Positions 17,413 through 24,486 of a stretch of 64,000 nt of DNA are shown in pieces. The position numbers and the translations under genes were made by a program. The first letter of the stretch is position 1. Every line of letters begins with the position of its first letter. Source of the DNA: SIG714 sp964638675 (GTDB lineage Bacteria; Bacillota; Clostridia; Oscillospirales; CAG-272); contig CAZXAU010000003.1 of assembly GCA_964638675.1 (NCBI GenBank), positions 1 through 64,000 of the forward strand, given 5' to 3'. Below the pieces are notes generated by a model. It had not been told where the DNA came from and did no database searches. It was given only the letters and a program-made list of their open reading frames with translations.

Positions 17413-18390
17413 TCATCTTCTGAATAATCTCCTGACAAACCTTAAAAATTTTGCTGTGAAAACAGGGGCAATCAGAGTGCATCTTGCAATCGATTTTTCA
17501 TAAAGTGACAATTTGACAGGTGATATATAAGGCGAGCACATTTTCAGACATTTTACAGCCTGCATAAGGTTCTGATTATCCTTGCGTATTTTCTCCTCGG
17601 GTAAAACACGGACCATAACCGTGGCTTGATGAATACCCATACGTGCAACCGACTCAAGCAACGAGGCATCACGCTCAGAGGCTACATGCATGATCTCCAT
17701 GCAATTTTCCAATGCATCATATATTGATCTTCTGTTACCCGAATGAGTAATGCTCCCTTCTCTTTGATAATAATAATATCCGTTATAAGCTAATGTTTTT
17801 ATCTGTAAATCATCAAAAAGCAAGGATAAAAGAAAAAGAAAATCTTCGTTTAGCCGTCCTTTTCTGAACCTCAGTTTCCCGATAACCGACCTTTTAAACA
17901 GTTTAGTATATACGGCTGTATCCTCTTCGCAATTGCATATGCCGCAAAAGTACTCACGTGAAGAAACAATTTCTTCGATCATTTTACTGTTGCTGATAAA
18001 CGAATAATCAGCCCCGACGACAGTTGTTCCCATACATACAATATCCGCTTTACCGTCGATAGTTCCGCTGACCAGATTCTCAATCGCATCATCAGCGTAA
18101 TAATCATCAGAATCGATAAAAGCAATATATTCACCTGTTGCAATATCAAGACCGGCATTTCTCGCATCAGATAAACCGCCGTTCACTTTATGTATAACAA
18201 TAACACGATCATCTTTTGCTCTGTATTCCTCGCAAATGCCGTATGAACCGTCTTTTGAGCCATCGTCAACCAAAATGATCTCAAGGTTAGTGTAGCTCTG
18301 ATTCAAGATACTGTCGACACATTTTCGCAGATACTGCTCAACATTGTAAACCGGAACTATCACAGATACTTTAGAATTATTTTTTTCCAT
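17413..18390 (-). CDS. Family 2 glycosyltransferase
   Basis: The GT-A fold N-terminus is plain: VSVIVPVYNVEQYLRKCVDS, EIILVDDGSKDGS, NGGLSDARNAG and the metal-binding IDSDDYY. A C-terminal helical region with a basic tail (FVRRLFRR) is likely to touch the membrane. It transfers a sugar from a nucleotide donor to a surface glycan; the acceptor is unknown and no other capsule genes flank it. I start at the ATG at 18390; a TTG ten codons upstream is less likely. The leader between promoter and start holds a perfect 22-bp palindrome. Confidence 0.88.
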   Translation of the reverse strand: MEKNNSKVSVIVPVYNVEQYLRKCVDSILNQSYTNLEIILVDDGSKDGSYGICEEYRAKDDRVIVIHKVNGGLSDARNAGLDIATGEYIAFIDSDDYYADDAIENLVSGTIDGKADIVCMGTTVVGADYSFISNSKMIEEIVSSREYFCGICNCEEDTAVYTKLFKRSVIGKLRFRKGRLNEDFLFLLSLLFDDLQIKTLAYNGYYYYQREGSITHSGNRRSIYDALENCMEIMHVASERDASLLESVARMGIHQATVMVRVLPEEKIRKDNQNLMQAVKCLKMCSPYISPVKLSLYEKSIARCTLIAPVFTAKFLRFVRRLFRR

Positions 18391-18430
18391 ATTCAGTATG
18401 CTTTCATTCAGTATATTCAAAGATGTATTT

Positions 18431-18452
18431 TAGCAGGAAGATCTTCCTGCTA
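18431..18452. promoter_or_regulatory. Perfect 22-bp palindrome in the glycosyltransferase leader
   Basis: TAGCAGGAAGA followed by its exact reverse complement, with no spacer. It lies about 20 bases downstream of the -10 box, in a position suited to an operator for a dimeric repressor. Confidence 0.6.
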
Positions 18453-18471
18453 CACTCATTTCGCAATAAGC

Positions 18472-18500
18472 ATTGTATCATATAATAGATCTTTTTTCAA
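18472..18500 (-). promoter_or_regulatory. Promoter of the glycosyltransferase
   Basis: TTGAAA, 17 bases, TACAAT on the minus strand. Confidence 0.7.
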
Positions 18501-18546
18501 GTCCCTTTTTGCTCTTTTGAAGGATGTCTTTAATTGAACGTAAACG

Positions 18547-18770
18547 AGGATATAGTAACGGTTGTAAAGACAGATACGATTCATATATTCAAAATAAACC
18601 ACTTATTCCTAAAATCAACCACTTGCCGAAAAGCTATTTACAAAATCGGTAAAATGATATATAATGAATTTGTCAAGTGAAAAGTCATAAATGACGAAAA
18701 ATGACGGAGAGGGGAAAAGCAGATGAGACTGAAAGTGACGATCGATCCCGAAAGAGAAGAAAAGCCCTAA
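18547..18770 (+). pseudogene. Relic copy of a LytTR promoter, operator and first codons
   Basis: About 220 bases align with the region upstream of the LytTR gene at 46756-47217 (minus strand). Shared parts are the ATATAGTA start, two ACCACTT direct repeats (period 20 here, 21 there), TTTACA-17-TATAAT, and a leader with AATGACGAAAAATGACGGA. The coding start is MRLKVTIDPEREEKP, compared with MRLRVLINPDAEEE. The frame stops after 15 codons and the rest of the gene is absent. The following 18771-18895 has no recognisable gene. Confidence 0.8.
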
Positions 18771-18895
18771 CCATTGATCATTAAATATTGGGGCATCATC
18801 CGGAATACGGCATATACTCAACTGCATTGAAACACTCGCTACAACACTTTGCATTTGAGCCGTAAAAGAATTGACAAGCGTAAAGAGGTGAACAG

Positions 18896-19807
18896 ATGAT
18901 CGGATTAAAACGAGGAACGGTTAAACTGTACGAACATGAAAAAGAGTGGGAAATTGAAGCTCAAAGAACAATTATCAGATTAAAGGAGATACTTGGAGAT
19001 ATCATCACCGATATTCAGCATGTAGGCAGTACATCCATTCCATCCATTAAAGCAAAGCCGATCATCGATATTGCGCTTGCAGTTGATAATTTTGACAGTA
19101 TCTTAGCTTATGAAAATGAACTGAAAGATGCCGGTTTTTATTACCGACCGTCTGCACAGGCGTCACTTCGAGGTCAGTTACTCTTTGCCTGCGGAAGCTA
19201 TTACGATGGCTCGGGTGATCTGCAGACGCATTTTATTCACGTCGTTTTATCGGGCAGCATGGATTGGATAAACTACATAAACTTCAGGAATTACCTGAGA
19301 AACAGTCCGGCAGTTGCAAAAGCTTATGAAGATCTGAAGGTATCGCTTGCAAAGCACGCTCCGGTTGACAGCGGCAGAGAAAAATACCTCAAGGGAAAAC
19401 ACGACTTTATTGTATATACATTGAGAAAGGCCTTGGTCAATTCATTTCTCGGAAAAACAGTTGACATTTCGATAGACAGACCGATCGGAAGTGTCCACCC
19501 GAAACATGACAAAACAGTCTATCCCATCAACTATGGATATATTCCCGGGATATTGAGCGGTGATGGCGAAGATCTTGATGTATATCTGTTGGGTGTCGAT
19601 ATCCCGGTAAAGGTGTATACTGCAAAGATCATCGGTATTGTCCATAGACATGATGATGCGGAAGACAAGCTTATAGCCGCACCAGAAGGAATGAGCTTTA
19701 CCGACCGAGATATCGTACAAGCAGTTAAATTTCAAGAGCAGTATTACGACAGTGAGATCGAAGTTTTAAAAAAAGAATTAAATGATAATACGGGATCCTG
19801 CAGATGA
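18896..19807 (+). CDS. GrpB (UPF0157) nucleotidyltransferase-like domain fused to an inorganic-pyrophosphatase-like domain
   Basis: Residues 1-178 are a GrpB/UPF0157 domain (HVGSTSIPSIKAKPIIDIAL), part of the nucleotidyltransferase superfamily. Residues about 180-295 resemble a family I inorganic pyrophosphatase: VDISIDRPIGSVHP, YPINYGYIPG, DGEDLDVYLLG, HRHDDAEDKLIAAP. The usual metal-binding D-x-D-P/E-x-D signature reads D-G-E-D-L-D, so one Asp is Glu and the Pro/Glu is Asp; activity could be altered. Joining a nucleotide-transfer domain with a pyrophosphatase would pull a PPi-releasing reaction forward, but that is inference. No operon partner is visible; AGAGGTG precedes the start. Confidence 0.85.
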   Translation: MIGLKRGTVKLYEHEKEWEIEAQRTIIRLKEILGDIITDIQHVGSTSIPSIKAKPIIDIALAVDNFDSILAYENELKDAGFYYRPSAQASLRGQLLFACGSYYDGSGDLQTHFIHVVLSGSMDWINYINFRNYLRNSPAVAKAYEDLKVSLAKHAPVDSGREKYLKGKHDFIVYTLRKALVNSFLGKTVDISIDRPIGSVHPKHDKTVYPINYGYIPGILSGDGEDLDVYLLGVDIPVKVYTAKIIGIVHRHDDAEDKLIAAPEGMSFTDRDIVQAVKFQEQYYDSEIEVLKKELNDNTGSCR

Positions 19808-19957
19808 ATTTTATAACAAAAGAGATATATCGGAAGTGAGAAGACGATATTTAAACAACGGTGGTATTTACATGTCTACTGTATATGGACCGGACAGGAA
19901 ATGCGGTATAAAGAGATTTCGGATAAATCTACAAATCAAATAATCATAAACGGTAAA

Positions 19958-20083
19958 TAGCGTGAAAGATGGGTTTACATCTTCTGTTTCACACACAAAT
20001 TCTCATTAAAAATTGGATATGCCATTTTAAGGAGAATTTCATAACTATTTGTGCCGCCACAGAGTGGCGGAATGGAGATTAAT
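19958..20083 (+). repeat. Structured leader repeat, family A, copy 1
   Basis: Three hairpins in a row: GTGAAA..TTTCAC, AAATTCTC..GAGAATTT with an extra TTAAAA/TTTTAA pairing, and CCGCCAC-AGA-GTGGCGG. These are followed by GGAATGGAG, which serves as the ribosome site of the exonuclease gene. It matches the leader at 60151-60295 in order, length and blocks such as TAGCGTGAAAG, TCTGTTTCAC, ATTTGTGCCGCC and GGCGGAATGGAG. Confidence 0.8.
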
Positions 20084-20926
20084 ATGGATCGATTACTTAT
20101 AGTTGACGGCAGTAATTTGCTGTTCCAGATGTTTTTTGGTATGCCGTCGAGAATAACAAATTCAGAAGGCAAAGCAATCCAAGGAACCCTTGGATTTGTT
20201 GGTGCGCTTCTCAGGATCATCCGCAGAACCGAGCCTACACACATTGCGGTTCTGTTTGACGGAGAACATGAGAATGAACGCAGCGAACTGAACGCCGACT
20301 ATAAGGCAAACCGTGTCGATTACAGTCAGACGTCTGAAGAAGATTCACCATTCTCACAGCTTTCGGATGTGTACGCTGCACTCGATTATATAGGCATCAA
20401 GCATACCGAAACCACGATCTGTGAAACGGATGATTGGATCGCAGGCTATGTTCATACATACGGCGAAAACACCGAAATAATAGTTGCCTCCTTTGACAGC
20501 GATTTCTTCCAACTCATCAGCGAAAATGTGTCTGTTCTCAGATACCGGGGGGATAATACCGTTATCTGCACACCGGTATATTTAAGGGAGAAATTCGGCA
20601 TAGAGCCGAGTCAGTATGCAGACTTCAAATCACTTACCGGTGATGCCTCGGATAACATTAAAGGCGCCGATAAGGTCGGACCGAAAACAGCATCCTTACT
20701 GTTAAATGAGTTCGGAGATCTTGAAAATGTGATCTTGAATGCGGGGGGCATAAAGAAAACATCCATACGAGAGTCTGTCATCAGAAACGCTGACAGACTC
20801 AGAACGAATTACAAGCTCATAAAACTCGAAGGTAAGGTGTCATTACCGTTTGATATAGAGGAACTCCAATATACATATGACGGTATCACAACGATCGAGG
20901 TTTTGAAAGGTATAGGTGTCAAATGA
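20084..20926 (+). CDS. 5'-3' exonuclease (DNA polymerase I N-terminal-like)
   Basis: Stand-alone relative of the 5' nuclease domain of Pol I: LIVDGSNLLFQMFF, HIAVLFDGEHENERSEL..ADYKANR, CETDDWIAGY, SFDSDFFQLI, and the helix-hairpin-helix region LTGDASDNIKGADKVGPKTA. The acidic metal ligands are all present. It would remove flaps or RNA primers. I start at 20084, where GGAG lies 7 bases upstream at the end of the structured leader; an in-frame ATG 12 bases earlier overlaps that GGAG. No polymerase domain follows, and the next gene is unrelated. Confidence 0.9.
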   Translation: MDRLLIVDGSNLLFQMFFGMPSRITNSEGKAIQGTLGFVGALLRIIRRTEPTHIAVLFDGEHENERSELNADYKANRVDYSQTSEEDSPFSQLSDVYAALDYIGIKHTETTICETDDWIAGYVHTYGENTEIIVASFDSDFFQLISENVSVLRYRGDNTVICTPVYLREKFGIEPSQYADFKSLTGDASDNIKGADKVGPKTASLLLNEFGDLENVILNAGGIKKTSIRESVIRNADRLRTNYKLIKLEGKVSLPFDIEELQYTYDGITTIEVLKGIGVK

Positions 20927-21022
20927 AACTGATTCTATCATCCTACAATTTTCGCAATGATAACGCAAGAAAAACTATAATATTTGCAGCAATATATATT
21001 ACGAATAGGAATAGGTAAAACA

Positions 21023-22072
21023 ATGGATTACAAACAATTTCAAAAACAAATAGAGTTTCTTCTTGAAAATGCTTCCCCGAACATTAAATACCGCATTAAG
21101 AAAGAAATATTGAATGAAAATATCAACACTTCTGAAATGATGGGATTACAGGCGAAAATTTTCACCTTGCCCAAAGTCAAAAAAGCTTTTGCATGCCAAC
21201 GGGAAGACGGCTTTTTCGGCTCTGTTATCCACGGTGTATACTTTGACGGATTCGACTCGACAGTTAATTTGTTGAAAAGAAACGGTGTGGAGATCGATGA
21301 GCCTCGTATGGTAAAAGCCAAGGAAGCCCTTGCAAATTGGCAGGATTATGAACAAGACCATTTTTATAAAGCAGGCAATGCTATGGACGAACACGGAAGA
21401 GGCGGATTCCGAGCAATTTGGGCAGAGCAACTTGTGGAGCTTGGTGCCGATGAAAGTCTGCCTCAGATAAAAGAGCAAATTTCCAACGCACTGAATGCGT
21501 TTCGTGGGGCATTACAATATTCAAATCCCGATGATTTTTCAAAGAAGGCGACATTTCGAGGACAACCTTGCCGATATTATATCAAAGGTTCAACTTTCCC
21601 CGCAGCAAACCATATCAGCATTTTGGAAAAAACACTTTCATGGAGAAGTCCCGAAAATCTCGAGACAGTAAGAAAGTCATATTGGCACTGTAAGGAAATC
21701 ATGAAAAATTATCATGACGGGATTATTTATATCAACTGCGGTCATTTTGTCGGACCGTTTAATTACAACTGGAATGCTCCGAAAGAGATCGTTACCCTTA
21801 ACAGTTTTGACAACCATCCAATAGATTTTGCATGGTTTATGAAAGGGCTCAGTACGGCATCAGTCAGATATCCGATCTTTGATGACGGTAATCCTTATCT
21901 TGCTCAGTCGCTTATTGAAATGATTACAGATGAAAATCTTATTGATAATATCGGAGAAGAACAACTGCGTCTGTTCAAAAACTATTCCTCACTTTCTCCT
22001 TCGTGGCGAAAGAAGGAAAGTATCGTTTCTGATATTTACTTCCCTATACTATTGGCTTTGTGTAAATTATAG
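21023..22072 (+). CDS. Conserved hypothetical protein, possibly alpha/alpha-toroid
   Basis: This 349-residue soluble protein starts MDYKQFQKQIEFLL with AGG about 10 bases upstream. It contains GVYFDGFDSTVNLLKRNGVE, ANWQDYEQDHFYKAGNAMDEHGRGG and an aromatic C-terminal half (YINCGHFVGPFNYNW). The alternation of helices with aromatic residues recalls terpene-cyclase-like or glycoside-processing toroids, but I cannot place it in a family. It has no signal peptide or membrane segment. It is transcribed in the same direction as the exonuclease, 96 bases downstream. Confidence 0.6.
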   Translation: MDYKQFQKQIEFLLENASPNIKYRIKKEILNENINTSEMMGLQAKIFTLPKVKKAFACQREDGFFGSVIHGVYFDGFDSTVNLLKRNGVEIDEPRMVKAKEALANWQDYEQDHFYKAGNAMDEHGRGGFRAIWAEQLVELGADESLPQIKEQISNALNAFRGALQYSNPDDFSKKATFRGQPCRYYIKGSTFPAANHISILEKTLSWRSPENLETVRKSYWHCKEIMKNYHDGIIYINCGHFVGPFNYNWNAPKEIVTLNSFDNHPIDFAWFMKGLSTASVRYPIFDDGNPYLAQSLIEMITDENLIDNIGEEQLRLFKNYSSLSPSWRKKESIVSDIYFPILLALCKL

Positions 22073-22282
22073 ACATAACCAAATTGGTGAACTTAATGAA
22101 AAACTACAGAAATGGAAAAAGCATAATCCGCTCATGCCATTTCGTATTTGGAGACGGAAGCCGCTCCGGAACTCATTGGTACATGCTTATTTCAAATCTC
22201 CTTATTGAACAAGTCGGGGTTAGTAAAGCATTTGAAAGTCAGATATTCATATTTTTCATAAATAAGAAAAGGAAAAAGGATC

Positions 22283-22759
22283 ATGAGATTTAATTGGATA
22301 GATTATACGCCTGCATATAAAGAAACGGTTGATTCTTGGTTTGATGAGGATGCAAAGAGATTCACAGGGTGTGATGAAGGATTTGATGAGTATTATCAAT
22401 GCTGTACAAACGAGTCTGAGACAAAACTCGGTGAGAACTTTTGGGCAAAAATTATTATTGACAATACTGAGCCGGTAGGAATTATTGCGATTGGATTATC
22501 GGATAATGTTTTCACGATATCAGAGTTTATTATCCGACCCGATAGACGAGGAACCGGAATTGGTTCGTCAGCTCTTGTGGAATTGCTTGCTCGCTCAAAA
22601 AATACTATTGGAGTCAGGATCAACGACGCAAATGCGGTAATTTTTCCAAACAATATTGCATCACAAAAAACATTTGAAAAAGCCGGGTTTATATTTCATT
22701 CCGAACATCCTGATGGAGATGCATGGTATTATAGATATCACAACAATACTTGTTATTGA
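22283..22759 (+). CDS. GNAT-family N-acetyltransferase
   Basis: This 158-residue acetyltransferase has a recognisable acetyl-CoA binding motif, FIIRPDRRGTGIGSSAL (R-x-x-G-x-G), then NIASQKTFEKAGFIF, the usual motif B. The substrate cannot be told; related proteins acetylate ribosomal proteins, polyamines or antibiotics. AAAGGA precedes the start. The 210 bases before it (22073-22282) hold only short, unconvincing frames. Confidence 0.85.
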   Translation: MRFNWIDYTPAYKETVDSWFDEDAKRFTGCDEGFDEYYQCCTNESETKLGENFWAKIIIDNTEPVGIIAIGLSDNVFTISEFIIRPDRRGTGIGSSALVELLARSKNTIGVRINDANAVIFPNNIASQKTFEKAGFIFHSEHPDGDAWYYRYHNNTCY

Positions 22760-22777
22760 GGTCATGACTACATCTAA

Positions 22778-22946
22778 TTACGAGACCGCCGTCAGATCGA
22801 TGCTCCGGTAAACGAGCTGTGTAAGAATTAATGCGTACCCTACGATCACAGGATATTGATTTGCGGCATCACCGAAGTAACTGTTGCTGTTTAATAACAC
22901 AAAAAAACATACCTTGACTGATATGATTTTTTTTGTAATTCTCCAT
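22778..22946 (-). pseudogene. Short frameshifted gene of unknown function
   Basis: ATG at 22946 follows GGAGG with an 8-base gap. The frame MENYKKNHISQGMFF breaks in a run of seven T, and coding-like sequence continues one frame over as NSNSYFGDAANQYPVIVGYA..VYRSIDLTAVS. The total is one base over a multiple of three, so loss of one T would restore about 55 codons. It may be the end of a membrane protein. Confidence 0.4.
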
Positions 22947-23066
22947 TAAGAATGCCTCCATGCGTAATTGTCTTGCCAAATAAATCCAGGCAATCTGATC
23001 GCCTGATATCAATGCAGATCAAATATAACAATACGATTGAAATACAATAATTTTTTTAAAAACATA

Positions 23067-23095
23067 TTGATTTTTACAAGACAATATGATATAAT
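23067..23095 (+). promoter_or_regulatory. Promoter of the tRNA-Pro locus
   Basis: TTGATT, 17 bases, TATAAT, ending 64 bases before the chimeric tRNA-Pro. Confidence 0.7.
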
Positions 23096-23159
23096 ATTGA
23101 TAATCAGTAATTTGATTGCCAAAAAACACAACCATAAAATTCAATCAATCAATAAAATC

Positions 23160-23233
23160 CGGGATGTAGCGCAGTTGGTAGCGCGCTTGCTTTGGGAGCA
23201 TGTGACCGTCTTCGGGTTCGAACGAGAGCGAAA
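23160..23233 (+). pseudogene. Chimeric tRNA-Pro(UGG) with destroyed 3' end
   Basis: Acceptor 5' strand CGGGATG, D arm GCGCAGTTGGTAGCGC and anticodon loop TTTGGGA are as in the intact tRNA-Pro 200 bases on. The T arm reads GGGTTCGAACGAGAG, cannot pair, and no CATCCCG or CCA follows. The anticodon stem also has a T-T mismatch. It is the promoter-proximal copy, left behind after an insertion in its 3' half. Confidence 0.8.
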
Positions 23234-23306
23234 ACGGCGAAAAGCCTTGTAAATGCTGGATTTTCCGCACATTCAGACAAAAGAAAATGCCCCTTAAAAA
23301 GAGGCT

Positions 23307-23325
23307 TGACCACAGTTTTGACCAC
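23307..23325. repeat. Paired TGACCAC direct repeats, left copy
   Basis: Two TGACCAC units with a 12-base period, preceded by an AAAATGCCCCT..AGAGGC hairpin. The same arrangement is at 34500-34518, also shortly upstream of a tRNA-Pro sequence. They look like arm-type recombinase sites at an element end. Confidence 0.55.
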
Positions 23326-23364
23326 TTACGGAAAACCTCTAAAAATCGAATATTTTTCACACTT

Positions 23365-23440
23365 CGGGGTGTGGCGCAGTTGGTAGCGCGCGACGTTTGG
23401 GACGTCGATGCCGCAGGTTCGAACCCTGTCACTCCGACCA
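23365..23440 (+). tRNA. tRNA-Pro(UGG), intact
   Basis: Acceptor CGGGGTG/CACTCCG, anticodon stem CGACG..CGTCG with loop TTTGGGA (anticodon TGG), T loop TTCGAAC, A discriminator and encoded CCA. 76 bases in total. It is the functional proline tRNA of the locus and the left boundary of the island that follows. Confidence 0.95.
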
Positions 23441-23473
23441 AAAATGCGGATACAAAAAATGTATCCATAAGAG

Positions 23474-23500
23474 ACTCCGATATTTCGGAGTTTCTTTTTT
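23474..23500 (+). terminator. Terminator of tRNA-Pro
   Basis: ACTCCGA-TATT-TCGGAGT followed by TTCTTTTTT, 33 bases past the tRNA. Confidence 0.85.
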
Positions 23501-23547
23501 AGGCAAATTTTTGCAGTTCAAATTCCTACAAACTATTATTTATTAGC

Positions 23548-23790
23548 CTAGTCATCATCCCACCTCACATAAGAAGAGGACGACATATCATCGGTCATCT
23601 CCGACACCGTGTCGCCCTCAATTTTCATCTTGTCTTCCACAATTAACGCATGCTTTACAAGCAGCATGTCAATCCACGTCCGCTCGTCGTACTCCGACGG
23701 TCGACCGTTTGTCATATAATCTGCAATTGCCGCACTCATAACTCCGTACTTTTCACCGCTGTAAATTTCAGCAATGCTTATCTGTGCCAT
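23548..23790 (-). CDS. Small acidic-tailed protein of unknown function
   Basis: I start at 23790 (MAQISIAEIYSGEKYGVMSA), where AAAGGAGGTG is a strong ribosome site. The 80-residue product is helical in character and ends in an acidic and serine-rich tail (EMTDDMSSSSYVRWDDD). No family is recognised. It is the outermost gene of the island next to tRNA-Pro, convergent with the tRNA terminator and downstream of the deformylase gene. Confidence 0.6.
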   Translation of the reverse strand: MAQISIAEIYSGEKYGVMSAAIADYMTNGRPSEYDERTWIDMLLVKHALIVEDKMKIEGDTVSEMTDDMSSSSYVRWDDD

Positions 23791-23872
23791 ATCCGCACCT
23801 CCTTTGCAGTACAACACAATACCAAAAAGGAGCGCGAAAGTCAAGAGACTTTGCAGAAAAACTTTCCGGTTA

Positions 23873-24286
23873 TTATATCAAAACTCCATCGCAATGATCA
23901 ATTTCATGCTGAATGATTTGGGCAGTCCAATCAGTAAAAGTTTTGATGTGGGTTTGGAATTCAGCGGTTTGCCATTGTACTTTGATAGTTTTATAGCGTT
24001 TACATTTTCGTGGATTTCCAAGCAGAGAAAGACATCCTTCCTCAGTATCATACGGTTCTGACTTTTTGATAATCTCGGGGTTGAACATTATCATATATGT
24101 ACCATCATTATCAAATACGATAATTCGCTTATGTACGCCAATCATATTTGCTGCCATACCGACACAAACGTCTTTATTAGCAATCAATGTATCCAACAAA
24201 TCCTGTGCCACATGCAAATCTTCTTTTGTCGCCAATTCCGACTTTCCTGAAAGAAATATCGGATCGTGTACTACATCTTTAATCAT
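23873..24286 (-). CDS. Peptide deformylase homologue with altered motif 1
   Basis: Deformylase removes the formyl group from new N-terminal methionine. Motifs 2 and 3 are canonical: EEGCLSL supplies the Cys metal ligand and QHEIDHCDG the two His and catalytic Glu. Motif 1, normally GxAAxQIG, reads GMAANMIG, so the conserved Gln that helps bind substrate is Met. At 137 residues it is short. It lies inside the island, not beside fmt or def-type housekeeping genes, so it may be an accessory or specialised copy. Confidence 0.85.
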   Translation of the reverse strand: MIKDVVHDPIFLSGKSELATKEDLHVAQDLLDTLIANKDVCVGMAANMIGVHKRIIVFDNDGTYMIMFNPEIIKKSEPYDTEEGCLSLLGNPRKCKRYKTIKVQWQTAEFQTHIKTFTDWTAQIIQHEIDHCDGVLI

Positions 24287-24377
24287 TTCAAATCACCAAG
24301 TAATTTTTCCTACACAGCCAAAATAAAGTCAACCACTGCAGCATAGAGTTTCTTACTCATTTCAGCATGGAATTTCT

Positions 24378-24467
24378 TCAGTCGTAATTGCGCTGGTAAA
24401 CAGAAATAACAAATCTCTTCTTCGCTCCATCAATATATTCTACTAAACGTTGTTCTGAGTCTTTCAT
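24378..24467 (-). pseudogene. Truncated start of a DUF262 (GmrS-like) defence gene
   Basis: Twenty-nine codons from ATG 24467 read MKDSEQRLVEYIDGAKKRFV followed by ISVYQRNYD, the typical DUF262 opening (FVIPVYQRNYDW in relatives), then a stop. GGAAGG lies just upstream. After the stop, one frame over, KKFHAEMSKKLYAAVVDFIL suggests the end of another protein joined by deletion. DUF262 proteins belong to modification-dependent restriction systems. Confidence 0.7.
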
Positions 24468-24486
24468 TTTCTTATCCTTCCTTTTA

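Noticed and set aside
18615..18854. 79-codon minus-strand frame in the LytTR relic
   Set aside because: The same DNA is explained on the plus strand as a copy of the LytTR promoter and gene start.
22084..22293. Short plus-strand frame before the GNAT gene
   Set aside because: No clear ribosome site, no family, and a second overlapping frame is equally open; I could not choose either.
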